64,000 nucleotides of DNA. It comes from an uncultured Oscillospiraceae bacterium (GTDB taxonomy: Bacteria; Bacillota; Clostridia; Oscillospirales; Oscillospiraceae). The stretch lies in contig CAKTSA010000006.1 of the NCBI GenBank assembly GCA_934597585.1, positions 1-64,000 of the forward strand, read 5' to 3'. The first letter of the stretch is position 1. The number at the start of each line of letters is the position of its first letter. The notes below the pieces were generated by a model, which was given only the letters and a program-made list of their open reading frames with translations, made no database searches and was not told the DNA's origin. Positions 1 through 8,573 of the stretch are shown piece by piece. A program made the translations under genes and the position numbers.

Positions 1-1079
1 GGGTGTTCTGCGAGCAGCGTCAGGGCGTGATGATGCCCACCACCTTTGAACTGATCTCCGAGGGCCGCAAGCTGGCCGACGAGCTGGGCGTTGAGCTGTG
101 CGGCATCCTGCTGGGCGACAACGTGGACGGCATCGCCGCTGAGCTGGGCGAGTACGGCGCGGATAAGGTTTATGTGTACAATTCTCCCCTGCTGAAGGAC
201 TTCACCACCGATGGTTATACCAAGGTGATCGTGGAGGCCGTGGAGGAGATCAAGCCCGAAGTGCTGCTGTTCGGCGCTTCCAACATCGGCCGTGACCTGG
301 CGCCCCGCTGCGCAGCCCGTCTGCACACCGGTCTGTGCGCCGACTGCACCCACCTGGACATCGACATGCCCAACTACAAGAACTTCCTGAAGGAAGCTTC
401 CACTCTGCCCGCCGAGCGTATCGAGAAGCTGGGCACCGTCATGATCAACCGCGAGCCCCATCCCGTGGACCGCGACCTGAAGATGACCCGTCCCGCTTTC
501 GGCGGCCACCTGATGGCCTCCATCATCTGCCCCCGTTTCCGTCCCGCCATGGCCACTGTGCGCCCCGGCGTTATGAAGAAGCGCGAGTGCAAGAAGAACG
601 TGGAGATCCTGCATCCCGCGTTCGCTCTGGAAGCTGCCGACATCCACACCGAGGTCACCGAGACCGTCAAGGCCGCCAAGAAGCTGGTTGACCTGATCGG
701 CGCTGACTTCATCGTGTCCGTGGGCCGCGGTATCTCCAAGGACGTGGAGAAGGGCATCAAGCTGGCCGAGGAGCTGGCTGAGGTTCTGGGCGGCGTCGTG
801 GGTTCCTCCCGTGCCTGCGTGGACGCCGGCTGGATCTCCGCTGACCATCAGGTCGGCCAGACCGGCAAGACCGTCCACCCCAAGGTCTATGTGGCCCTGG
901 GCATCTCCGGCGCTATCCAGCACAAGGCTGGTATGCAGGATTCCGAGTGCATCATCGCCGTCAACAAGAACGAGACCGCTCCCATCTTCGAGGTTGCCGA
1001 CTACGGCATCACCGGCGACCTGTTCAAGGTCGTCCCCGAGCTGATCGAGTCCATCAAGGCCGCCAAGGCTGCCAAGTAA
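1..1079 (+). CDS. etfA: Electron transfer flavoprotein alpha subunit, 5'-truncated by window edge
   Basis: FAD-binding alpha subunit of electron transfer flavoprotein, which with EtfB passes electrons between flavoprotein dehydrogenases (for example butyryl-CoA dehydrogenase) and the respiratory or ferredoxin pool. The visible part starts inside the N-terminal alpha/beta domain. The C-terminal FAD domain (about residues 215-350 of the fragment) carries the family signature QVGQTGKTV followed by GISGAIQHKAGM and APIFEVADYGITGDLF. The GTG at base 3 is an internal valine codon (VFCEQ), so the true start lies upstream. etfB normally precedes it but is outside the window. Codon use favours CGT/CGC for arginine and C-ending codons, as in the PFOR gene, which suggests high expression. 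Confidence 0.95.
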   Translation, partial: VFCEQRQGVMMPTTFELISEGRKLADELGVELCGILLGDNVDGIAAELGEYGADKVYVYNSPLLKDFTTDGYTKVIVEAVEEIKPEVLLFGASNIGRDLAPRCAARLHTGLCADCTHLDIDMPNYKNFLKEASTLPAERIEKLGTVMINREPHPVDRDLKMTRPAFGGHLMASIICPRFRPAMATVRPGVMKKRECKKNVEILHPAFALEAADIHTEVTETVKAAKKLVDLIGADFIVSVGRGISKDVEKGIKLAEELAEVLGGVVGSSRACVDAGWISADHQVGQTGKTVHPKVYVALGISGAIQHKAGMQDSECIIAVNKNETAPIFEVADYGITGDLFKVVPELIESIKAAKAAK

Positions 1080-1103
1080 GGTTTCGCTCAACAAGCATCA
1101 AAA

Positions 1104-1135
1104 AAGGCTGTCCGTCTCCCGGACAGCCTTTTTCA
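1104..1135 (+). terminator. Intrinsic terminator after etfA
   Basis: An 11-bp GC-rich stem (AAGGCTGTCCG with CGGACAGCCTT) is followed by a run of T, 25 bases after the etfA stop. Confidence 0.9.
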
Positions 1136-1140
1136 TGCCC

Positions 1141-1200
1141 CCATAACCGCCCTTTATGTACCAAAAACGCCCCCATAAAGGTGGTTAATGTACCAATAAA
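1141..1200. repeat. Intergenic ATGTACCAA repeat element, copy A
   Basis: Two copies of ATGTACCAA (1156-1164 and 1188-1196) in a short AT-rich spacer. The first 25 bases (1141-1165) match 33631-33655 at 23 of 25 positions, so this is a dispersed element. Function unknown. Confidence 0.55.
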
Positions 1201-1222
1201 ACCACTTGATCTGGGGTCCATC

Positions 1223-1251
1223 TTGACGTTCCGTCCCTTTTCCGGTATAAT
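1223..1251 (+). promoter_or_regulatory. Sigma-A promoter of the small membrane protein gene
   Basis: TTGACG at 1223-1228, 17-bp spacer, TATAAT at 1246-1251, 28 bases before the start codon. Confidence 0.8.
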
Positions 1252-1278
1252 AAAAGCAACGAAGAAGGAGGATACTCG

Positions 1279-2254
<976 letters not shown>

Positions 2255-2275
2255 GGCGAAGTGGGGAAAATTTGG

Positions 2276-2312
2276 AAAGGTGTACCTTTTCAAATTGCAA
2301 AGGTACACCTTT
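2276..2312. repeat. Perfect inverted repeat downstream of the serine recombinase
   Basis: AAAGGTGTACCTTT (2276-2289) and AAAGGTACACCTTT (2299-2312) are exact reverse complements separated by 9 bases. Each arm is itself nearly palindromic, as expected for a dimer-binding site. It may be a recombinase site or a weak hairpin. Confidence 0.6.
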
Positions 2313-2422
2313 CATAATACAAGTATACAGGAATTTGTTGATTTTTCAAGGAGAAAATGTGCGGTTTGATGTAGAAAAATCTTGTTTTGAATTGTACACA
2401 ATACGAAATGGGGGATGAAGGC

Positions 2423-2620
2423 ATGGTAGCAAAAGATTATTACGGAAAGTGCGGAACCTGCCGGTATTGCGAGTTGGGAACCGCTTATACGTGCTGCTAT
2501 TCGACCAGTTTTCAATGCAGCAGAAACGGCTATAGCGTAAAGGCGGACGAAAAGGCTTGCAACAAATTTGAACCGGCGCTGGGCAGAACCAACGAAGATG
2601 TGGCGCGGTATGACAAGTAA
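2423..2620 (+). CDS. Small cysteine-rich protein, unknown
   Basis: A 65-residue soluble protein with eight cysteines, including CGTCRYC (Cys-x2-Cys-x2-Cys), the pair in YTCCYS and two further single cysteines, which suggests a small metal (zinc or iron-sulfur) site. The start is placed at the ATG at 2423 because GGGGGAT lies six bases upstream; an upstream in-frame ATG at 2387 has no ribosome site. It lies 15 bases before the next gene and is probably co-transcribed with it. I do not recognise the family. Confidence 0.65.
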   Translation: MVAKDYYGKCGTCRYCELGTAYTCCYSTSFQCSRNGYSVKADEKACNKFEPALGRTNEDVARYDK

Positions 2621-2635
2621 AGGGGGGAGAAGAAA

Positions 2636-3292
2636 ATGTTGTTATTTTTTATCATTCTTGCAGTGCTGGTGTGGTGGGTATTATCAAAAGTGATAAAAGC
2701 AAGCCGTCAGCGGCAGGAGGAAAACAAGCGGAGAGAACAGATCGAAAGGGCGAACGCCGAGGCGCTGGCGCGTAAAGCTGAGGAACAGCAGAGGGAGCAG
2801 AAAATAATCCAAGCCCCGCAGTTTCAGGAAAAGCTTGCCAGAATGATGGAAGCGTGGTGCCTTTTGCTGTATGTATGTAAGAAGGGAACACTGTGCAGAA
2901 AGAAAAATCCACATGAATTTGGGGGATTTGTCGACATTATATTTGCTGGGGAAATATGCAACGTAGATCGTGCACTGGTGAGCAAGTACTTTGGGCCCCA
3001 GGACAGTGCGGAAGAATATCAGCAAACGACAAAAGATTGTATGAAGTCAATATTCCGCAGTGATGCAGTCATTGAAAGAGCGAAAAAAGTTTTGGGGGAC
3101 ACATACTTTCTGGATAATCTCCGCCCGGCTGAAGGGGATGACGGTGTTTCTGCTTACGGGACATATATATTTGAACGTGAGATAGTGGCAGCCGCAGATG
3201 GTGAGTATGACATGCTTCTGAAAGAGTTTGACAAGCGCATCGGTGAATTTGCAGAGCAGTGGCAGCAGCAATACGGCGTGAGCCGTGCATAA
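2636..3292 (+). CDS. Membrane-anchored coiled-coil protein, unknown
   Basis: A 218-residue protein with one N-terminal membrane helix (residues 1-18, LLFFIILAVLVWWVLS), then a highly charged coiled-coil stretch (about 22-62, rich in R, E, Q, K) and a soluble C-terminal domain of about 150 residues without a motif I recognise. A strong ribosome site (GGGGGGAGAAG) precedes the ATG. It follows the cysteine-rich small protein closely. Base composition in this pair is lower in GC than its neighbours, and both sit next to a serine recombinase, so recent acquisition is possible. Confidence 0.65.
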   Translation: MLLFFIILAVLVWWVLSKVIKASRQRQEENKRREQIERANAEALARKAEEQQREQKIIQAPQFQEKLARMMEAWCLLLYVCKKGTLCRKKNPHEFGGFVDIIFAGEICNVDRALVSKYFGPQDSAEEYQQTTKDCMKSIFRSDAVIERAKKVLGDTYFLDNLRPAEGDDGVSAYGTYIFEREIVAAADGEYDMLLKEFDKRIGEFAEQWQQQYGVSRA

Positions 3293-3335
3293 GCGTGCGG
3301 GTCGTCGGGGACGCCGACCCCTACGAGAATAAAGA

Positions 3336-3365
3336 ATGAGACTGCTCACGCAGTCTCATTTTTTA
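3336..3365 (+). terminator. Intrinsic terminator
   Basis: Stem ATGAGACTGC / GCAGTCTCAT with loop TCAC and then six T, between two convergent genes. Confidence 0.85.
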
Positions 3366-3382
3366 TCGCAATCAGGAGACAA

Positions 3383-3988
3383 TCAATCCGCAAACACCGG
3401 ATACCCATCCTTCAGGCTCTCGTCATAGATGGCTCTCTCGCCGCCGATGAACTTGGGGCGGACACGGGCGGCCAACAGGATGGCCTGACCGATGTGGTTC
3501 TGCTGGAGACGGACGGGGACGGCTACCTTCTTCAGGTGCATGCCGATCAGCGTGCCGCCGATATCGATACCGGCGTCGGCCTTGATCTCCTCCAGCGCCA
3601 CGGGATGGCGGAAATTCTGATAGGCGGCGGTGGCAAAGGAGCTGCCGGCCTTGGGCTGGGGCATTACGTTGACGATCTCGCCATTGGGAACGGCCTCGTG
3701 CTCCACGATCAGGGCGCGGTTCAGATGCTCACAGCACTGGGCGGCGATATAGACCCCCATGGGAGCGAACACGCTGTTGAGCCCCTCGAAGATGGCGTTG
3801 GCCACGTCCGGCGTGGACCAGCTGCCCACGTTGTGGCCCACCACCTCGCTGGTGGAGCAGCCCACCACCACGATCTGCCCCCGGTGGAGCCGGGCGGCCT
3901 CCGCCAGTTGGCGGGCGGCGTCGGCGGATTCTTCCTTCACCTGTGCCAACAGGTCCTTATTCTCTACGTCATGAACGGTTCCTGCCAT
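3383..3988 (-). CDS. UPF0340 family protein (YwlG-like, TIGR01440)
   Basis: Conserved cytoplasmic protein of unknown function, 201 residues, close to the usual family length. Recognisable family stretches are VVGCSTSEVVGHNVGS, GVYIAAQCCEHLNRAL and the C-terminal DIGGTLIGMH. The ATG at 3988 is used because TGAGGTG lies six bases upstream; a GTG nine bases earlier is in frame but overlaps that site. It follows the ECF S-component gene on the same strand but has its own promoter and a leader with a long perfect hairpin. Confidence 0.85.
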   Translation of the reverse strand: MAGTVHDVENKDLLAQVKEESADAARQLAEAARLHRGQIVVVGCSTSEVVGHNVGSWSTPDVANAIFEGLNSVFAPMGVYIAAQCCEHLNRALIVEHEAVPNGEIVNVMPQPKAGSSFATAAYQNFRHPVALEEIKADAGIDIGGTLIGMHLKKVAVPVRLQQNHIGQAILLAARVRPKFIGGERAIYDESLKDGYPVFAD

Positions 3989-4026
3989 AAAAAACACCTC
4001 ATTTCAACGTATTGGAAAGCGCTTTG

Positions 4027-4061
4027 CGGACGCGCTGCCACATGCGGTGGCAGCGCGTCCG
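4027..4061 (-). promoter_or_regulatory. Leader hairpin of the UPF0340 gene
   Basis: A perfect 15-bp GC-rich stem (4027-4041 with 4047-4061, loop ATGCG) between promoter and start codon. There is no T-run on either strand, so it is not a simple terminator. It could stabilise the message, bind a regulator, or end the upstream transcript weakly. Confidence 0.6.
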
Positions 4062-4066
4062 TAATG

Positions 4067-4095
4067 ATTATAGCACAGTTAAATTTTTTCCGCAA
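4067..4095 (-). promoter_or_regulatory. Promoter of the UPF0340 gene
   Basis: On the minus strand TTGCGG (4095-4090), 17-bp spacer, TATAAT (4072-4067). It overlaps the end of the upstream ECF gene. Confidence 0.65.
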
Positions 4096-4582
4096 TACGG
4101 GTCTTTTGCATGACCTTCAGCAGCACGAAGCCGATGACCAGACCCATGGCGGCCTGCACCAGATTGCCGGGGATGCTGGCGGCGGCGCCGATGCCCTTGC
4201 CCAGCAGCAGACCGGCATAGCCGAAGTAGCCCACCACCATGATGATCTCGCCCACCACGCCGCTGACGATGGCGGCCACGTTGGTGCGGCCCATGGCGTT
4301 GAAGATGAGAGCGGCCACCAGGGCGTCAAGACCCTTGATGATAAAGGTGCCGGGGGCGTAGTAGCCATAGCCGGACAGCAGGTCGGTCAGCATGGAGCCG
4401 ATACCGGCGGCAGCGCCACCATACCACGGGCCCAGCAGCCAGCCGGACAGCAGCACGAAGCAGTCGCCCAGGTTCACATAGCCGTTCATGGGGGAGGGGA
4501 TCCGGATCACCATGGTGGCCACATAGGTCAAAGCGGCCATCAGAGCGCTGACCACCAGTTTACGAACTTTTTTATCAGACAT
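4079..4582 (-). CDS. ECF transporter S component, possibly for vitamin B6
   Basis: Substrate-binding membrane subunit of an energy-coupling-factor vitamin transporter, 167 residues with five or six hydrophobic segments. Family features are the N-terminal KLVVSALMAALTYVATMV helix, then NGYVNLGDCFVLLSGWLLGP and GIGSMLTDLLSGY. It needs the shared EcfA/EcfT module encoded elsewhere. The start at 4582 has AAGGAGG eight bases upstream; an ATG two codons earlier is too close to that site. The gene is transcribed divergently from a MocR regulator with a PLP-binding domain. In other Firmicutes that arrangement marks pyridoxine or PLP uptake (PdxU/PdxR), so vitamin B6 is the suggested substrate by inference only. 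Confidence 0.8.
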   Translation of the reverse strand: MSDKKVRKLVVSALMAALTYVATMVIRIPSPMNGYVNLGDCFVLLSGWLLGPWYGGAAAGIGSMLTDLLSGYGYYAPGTFIIKGLDALVAALIFNAMGRTNVAAIVSGVVGEIIMVVGYFGYAGLLLGKGIGAAASIPGNLVQAAMGLVIGFVLLKVMQKTRIAEKI

Positions 4583-4610
4583 TGTCATTGCCTCCTTGCA
4601 TTTCTTGCTG

Positions 4611-4674
4611 GAGTGTATTATAGTATTCTTTGGTATTATTAAAATATCCAAAATGAGACAAAATGTGCATACCA
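4611..4674. promoter_or_regulatory. Divergent control region between ECF S component and MocR regulator
   Basis: GTATT occurs at 4615, 4623 and 4633, and TGGTAT (4631-4636) faces ATACCA (4669-4674). ATACCA is the half-site described for the MocR member GabR. A minus-strand TATAAT lies at 4622-4617. These are candidate regulator sites; the exact operator is inferred. Confidence 0.4.
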
Positions 4675-4690
4675 GATGGAGGGCGCAGCC

Positions 4691-6088
4691 ATGCTGACCT
4701 ACACCTTTGAAAAACGCGGCGGCGTGAGCCTGTATGAGCAGCTTTACCGCCACATCAAGAGCGACATCCTGTCCGGCACCCTGGCGGCGGGGGAGAAGCT
4801 GCCCAGCAAGCGGGCGCTGGCGGCCCATCTGGAGGTCAGCGTCATCACGGTGAAAAACGCCTATGAGCAGCTGATCGCCGAGGGGTACATCTGCGGCGTG
4901 GAGAAGCGGGGCTACTACGTCATGCGCATCGACCAGCCCCTGACCGCCGCGCCCTCCGCCATGGCGGAGACCATCGACGAGCCGCCGGAGCGCCAGTGGT
5001 TCATGGATTTCGTCACCAACTCCACCGCCGCCGAGTATTTCCCCTTTGCCACCTGGACGAAGCTGCTGCGGCAGACCATTCTGGAGCAGGACACCCGCCT
5101 GCTGCGGCCCACGCCCTCCACCGGCGCCCTGGAGCTGCGGCAGGCCATCGCGGACTATCTGCACCAGTTCCGGGGCATGACGGTGTCGCCCCGGCAGATC
5201 ATCGTGGGCGCCGGGACGGAGACGCTGTACACGCTGCTGATCCAGCTGCTGGGCCGGGAGAAGTGCTACGCCGTGGAGGATCCCGGTTACAGCAAGATCG
5301 GCAGCATCTACCGCAGCAATCAGGTGCAGCTGCGGCATGTGGCCCTGGACGAGAGCGGGCTGTCCTATGAGGCGCTGCGGCAGACCGACGCCGACGTGGT
5401 GCATATCTCCCCCAGCCACCACTATCCCACCGGTATTGTGATGCCCATCGCCCGCCGCCACGAGCTGCTGCGCTGGGCCGACGAGGGGGCGGGACGCTAC
5501 ATTCTGGAGGACGACTACGACAGCGAGTTCCGCTTCGTGGGACGGCCCATCCCCACACTGTTTTCCGACGACGAGCACCAGCACGTCATCTACCTGAACA
5601 CCTTCTCCAAGACTATCGCGCCGTCCATCCGCATCAGCTACATGCTGCTGCCGCCGCGGCTTCTGGAGGACTACCGGCAGAAGCTGGGATTCTACTCCTG
5701 CACGGTGTCCAGCTTCGAGCAGTACACGCTGGCGGAGTTTCTGTCCCGGGGCCACTACGAGCAGCACCTGAACCGGATGCGCAAGCGCTATCACCAGAAG
5801 CGGGACGCGGTCATCGACTGCATCCTGTCCGGGCCGCTGGCGGGCCGGGCGGAGATCATGGAGCAGGACGCGGGGCTGCACTTTCTGGTGCGGCTGGATA
5901 CCACGCTGCCGGACGAGACGCTGCGGCAGCGGGCGGCGGAGCGGGGCCTGCGGTTGGCGCTGCTGTCAGACTACTACCGCCGCAGCGAGGAGGCCCCCCA
6001 TCACGTGCTGGTGGTGAACTATTCCGGCATCGAATTGGAAAAATTACCCCAGGCGCTGGCGCGTCTGGCGGAGATCATCAAGGAGTGA
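4691..6088 (+). CDS. MocR/PdxR-family regulator (GntR HTH plus aminotransferase-like domain)
   Basis: Transcription regulator with an N-terminal winged helix of GntR type (about residues 8-75, with LPSKRALAAHLEVSVITVKNAYEQL) fused to a fold-type I aminotransferase-like domain (about 105-460) that binds pyridoxal phosphate. The lysine expected to hold PLP is Lys307 in NTFSKTIAPS, and the EDDYDSEFR motif supplies the ring-binding aspartate. The ATG at 4691 is chosen for the GGAGGG site seven bases upstream. It is divergent from an ECF S component and is followed with tight spacing by the GreA-like gene, whose ribosome site overlaps its stop. A role in vitamin B6 homeostasis is likely but not shown by sequence alone. 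Confidence 0.9.
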   Translation: MLTYTFEKRGGVSLYEQLYRHIKSDILSGTLAAGEKLPSKRALAAHLEVSVITVKNAYEQLIAEGYICGVEKRGYYVMRIDQPLTAAPSAMAETIDEPPERQWFMDFVTNSTAAEYFPFATWTKLLRQTILEQDTRLLRPTPSTGALELRQAIADYLHQFRGMTVSPRQIIVGAGTETLYTLLIQLLGREKCYAVEDPGYSKIGSIYRSNQVQLRHVALDESGLSYEALRQTDADVVHISPSHHYPTGIVMPIARRHELLRWADEGAGRYILEDDYDSEFRFVGRPIPTLFSDDEHQHVIYLNTFSKTIAPSIRISYMLLPPRLLEDYRQKLGFYSCTVSSFEQYTLAEFLSRGHYEQHLNRMRKRYHQKRDAVIDCILSGPLAGRAEIMEQDAGLHFLVRLDTTLPDETLRQRAAERGLRLALLSDYYRRSEEAPHHVLVVNYSGIELEKLPQALARLAEIIKE

Positions 6089-6092
6089 TAGT

Positions 6093-6596
6093 ATGTACGA
6101 CGAACTGACCAAGCAGGACATTCAGAAAATGCAGGAGGAGATCGACTATCGGGTGCAGCAGCTGCGGCCCAAGCTCATCGAGGACGTGCAGACGGCACGG
6201 GCCTTCGGCGATCTCAGCGAGAATTTTGAGTATAAGTGCGCCAAGCAGGAGAAGAACCGCAACGACAGCCGCATCCGCTATTTGCAGCGGATGATCAAGA
6301 CCGCCAGGGTCATCGGCGACAAGTCCACAGAGGACACGGCGGGGCTTTACGACACGGTGGAGATCCTGATGGAGAATACCGGCCGCAGCCGCACCATCCA
6401 GCTGGTGACCACCCTGCGGCAGGACGCCCTGAAGGGCTGGATCAGCAAGGAATCCCCCGTGGGCCGGGCCGTCATGGGCCACAAGGCGGGGGACCGGGTC
6501 TATGTGGAGATGGAGAACGGCCGGGGGTACTATCTGACCATCCAGTCCATCACCAAGGGCAGCGATGACGGCTCCATCCCCATCGGCAGCTTTTAA
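6093..6596 (+). CDS. GreA/GreB-family transcription elongation factor
   Basis: A 167-residue member of the Gre family, which enters the RNA polymerase secondary channel and rescues backtracked complexes. The N-terminal coiled coil (1-75) keeps the acidic tip in GDLSENFEYKCAKQEKN, with Asp40 and Glu43 equivalent to the catalytic pair of GreA. The C-terminal FKBP-like domain follows (about 90-160), ending in SPVGRAVMGHKAGDRVYV. It diverges from canonical GreA, so it may be an accessory paralogue. It starts four bases after the MocR stop and uses the AAGGAG that spans that stop, so translation is probably coupled. Confidence 0.85.
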   Translation: MYDELTKQDIQKMQEEIDYRVQQLRPKLIEDVQTARAFGDLSENFEYKCAKQEKNRNDSRIRYLQRMIKTARVIGDKSTEDTAGLYDTVEILMENTGRSRTIQLVTTLRQDALKGWISKESPVGRAVMGHKAGDRVYVEMENGRGYYLTIQSITKGSDDGSIPIGSF

Positions 6597-6608
6597 GGGG
6601 GGACGGCC

Positions 6609-7535
6609 ATGACCTTGCAGCAATTGCGCTACGTCACCGCCGTGGCGGAGACCGGCACCATCAGCGGCGCGGCCAAAGCGCTGTTCATCTCCCAGCCCAG
6701 CCTGACCGCCGCCATCCAGGAGCTGGAAAGGGAGATGGGCATCACCATCTTCCTGCGCACCAATCGGGGCGTGGTGCTGAGCCGGGAGGGGGACGAGTTC
6801 CTGGGCTATGCCCGCCAGGTGCTGATGCAGGCGGAGCTGCTGGAGAATCGGTACAGCGTCCCGTCCAGCCACCGGCAGCAGTTCGCCGTGTCCGCCCAGC
6901 ACTATAACTTTGCGGCCCGTGTATTTGCCCGTGTGGTGCGGGATATGGGCGGCGAGAAATACAGCATGACCTTCCGGGAGACCACCACCTATGAGGTGAT
7001 CGAAGACGTAGGCCTGATGCGCAGCGAGGTGGGCGTGCTGCTGATGACGGAGCAGAACGGCGAGGTGCTGCGCCGGCTGTTCCGGGAATACGAGTTGACC
7101 TATACGGAGCTGGTACAGAAGGACGCCACCGTGTATGTGGACAAAAATCACCCGCTGGCGGGCCGGGGCGAGGTAACGGAGGAGGAGCTGGCGCCCTATC
7201 CCTGCGTGACCTTTGAGCAGGGGACGCATAACGCGGTGTTCTTCTCAGAGGATATCTCCATGCCAGCGGTAACACCCCGGCACATTCTGGTGCGTGACAG
7301 GGCCACCGCCAACGACCTGACCCGCGAGATCAACGCCTATCAGCCAGGCATCGGGCTGGATGACGAGGTGTCCCGTACCATCTATGCCTCGGCAATGCTG
7401 CTGCTGAAGCCCCGAAAAAAGGTCAGTATCGGTTATATCGTTCGGGCTCACATGTTGCTCAGCCCCATGGCGCAGGCGTATATTCAGGCCATGGAGGACT
7501 ATGCGGAGAAGTACAGGCGATCACACGAGGCATAG
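6609..7535 (+). CDS. LysR-family transcriptional regulator
   Basis: A 308-residue LysR-type regulator. The N-terminal winged helix-turn-helix (residues 1-60) reads LRYVTAVAETGTISGAAKAL followed by ISQPSLTAAIQELE, and the C-terminal effector-binding domain follows from about 88. Ribosome site GGGGGGAC precedes the ATG. It lies 12 bases after the Gre-like gene in the same direction and probably belongs to that transcript. No divergent partner gene is next to it, so its target is unclear. Confidence 0.9.
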   Translation: MTLQQLRYVTAVAETGTISGAAKALFISQPSLTAAIQELEREMGITIFLRTNRGVVLSREGDEFLGYARQVLMQAELLENRYSVPSSHRQQFAVSAQHYNFAARVFARVVRDMGGEKYSMTFRETTTYEVIEDVGLMRSEVGVLLMTEQNGEVLRRLFREYELTYTELVQKDATVYVDKNHPLAGRGEVTEEELAPYPCVTFEQGTHNAVFFSEDISMPAVTPRHILVRDRATANDLTREINAYQPGIGLDDEVSRTIYASAMLLLKPRKKVSIGYIVRAHMLLSPMAQAYIQAMEDYAEKYRRSHEA

Positions 7536-7568
7536 CTTCAAACTATAACAAACTTAGTTTTCGCATAT

Positions 7569-7597
7569 TTTACAAATGGCAAAAGCTGTAGTATCAT
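7569..7597 (+). promoter_or_regulatory. Promoter of the following small membrane protein
   Basis: TTTACA at 7569-7574, 17-bp spacer, TATCAT at 7592-7597. Confidence 0.7.
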
Positions 7598-7659
7598 CAT
7601 ACCTGTAAAGAGCAAAACACAAAACACAAAAATACAGAAAGATGAAAGGAGTTTTTGCT

Positions 7660-7845
7660 ATGAAAAAGATGACTGCTGTGGTACTGGCCCTGCTCCTGAC
7701 ATTGGTGGTGCTGGGCACATTCGTGGCCATTTTGACGGGCTGGGTAAATCCGGTGATCAAGGTCACCAGTCTTCTGCTGGGCTATCTGATGTTCGCCGAT
7801 CTGGCGGTCCTCTGCGATCTGATGGCCGGCGTTTATAAGGCATAA
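7660..7845 (+). CDS. Small two-helix membrane protein
   Basis: A 61-residue hydrophobic protein with membrane segments at about residues 5-25 and 31-55. The start at 7660 is preceded by AAAGGAG at a spacing of eight, whereas an ATG six codons upstream has none. It has its own promoter and is followed by a strong palindromic terminator. I do not recognise the family. Confidence 0.7.
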   Translation: MKKMTAVVLALLLTLVVLGTFVAILTGWVNPVIKVTSLLLGYLMFADLAVLCDLMAGVYKA

Positions 7846-7895
7846 GAAAGCGGACTACTTATCCATTTATTTTCTCTCTCTCAACCTCTTCCAAA

Positions 7896-7929
7896 GCAAA
7901 GGCCACCCTATTGAAAGGGTGGCCTTTGC
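7896..7929. terminator. Bidirectional hairpin between convergent genes
   Basis: Stem GCAAAGGCCACCCT / AGGGTGGCCTTTGC with a six-base loop. It sits between the small membrane protein gene and the convergent HAD gene and can serve both. Confidence 0.75.
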
Positions 7930-7936
7930 ACATGTA

Positions 7937-8563
7937 TTACAGCAATTCATCAAACCCCCGGATGCACCGGTGGCACACCGTCTGCATCTCGTCCCAGGAC
8001 ACATGGAAAAATTCATCGTACACGCCTACGACCTGCATCCCCGCCGCGCGGGCGCTGCGGCAGGCGGCGATGGAGTCGTCAAAGATGGTGCACTCCTCCG
8101 GCGTCACCCCCAGCAGCTCCGCCGTTCTGCGGTAGATGGCGGGCTCCTTCTTGTCCATGCCCAGCTCCTGGGCAAAGAAGATCTGCTCAAAATAGGGCTT
8201 CAGCCCCAGATGTCCCAGCGCCGCGTGGCAGTGGGCGGGAACGCTGGAGGTCAGCACCGCCATCCGCTCTCCGGCGGCTTTGCACTTCTCCAGATAGTCC
8301 GCCACGCCGGGCTTTACCGGCACGCTGGTGGTATACAGGTCGCCGGCCATCTCCATCCACTCGGCCATGATCTCGTCGGTGGATTCGCTGAGATGGCAGT
8401 ACTCCTTGGTGAAGATGGCGGCCTTGGGGAACACGGTGTGGGCCACGCCCTCATAGTATTCCCGGGTGTAGGGCAGGCCCCGCTTGGCCAGAAACGCGGT
8501 GTCCACATCACGCCAGATGCCGTTGGAGTCGATGAGGGTGCCGTCCATGTCAAAAATCAGCAT
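7937..8563 (-). CDS. HAD-superfamily hydrolase, subfamily IA
   Basis: A 208-residue haloacid-dehalogenase-type phosphatase. Motif I is FDMDGTLID, with nucleophile Asp5 and acid/base Asp7. A helical cap follows (about 15-80), then motif II in VLTSS, and motif IV in CTIFDDSIAACRSARAAGM. The fold resembles beta-phosphoglucomutase and phosphoglycolate phosphatase, but the substrate cannot be read from sequence. AAGGAG precedes the ATG. It starts ten bases after the stop of the glycosylase gene and is probably its operon partner. Confidence 0.88.
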   Translation of the reverse strand: MLIFDMDGTLIDSNGIWRDVDTAFLAKRGLPYTREYYEGVAHTVFPKAAIFTKEYCHLSESTDEIMAEWMEMAGDLYTTSVPVKPGVADYLEKCKAAGERMAVLTSSVPAHCHAALGHLGLKPYFEQIFFAQELGMDKKEPAIYRRTAELLGVTPEECTIFDDSIAACRSARAAGMQVVGVYDEFFHVSWDEMQTVCHRCIRGFDELL

Positions 8564-8573
8564 AGTTTTCTCC

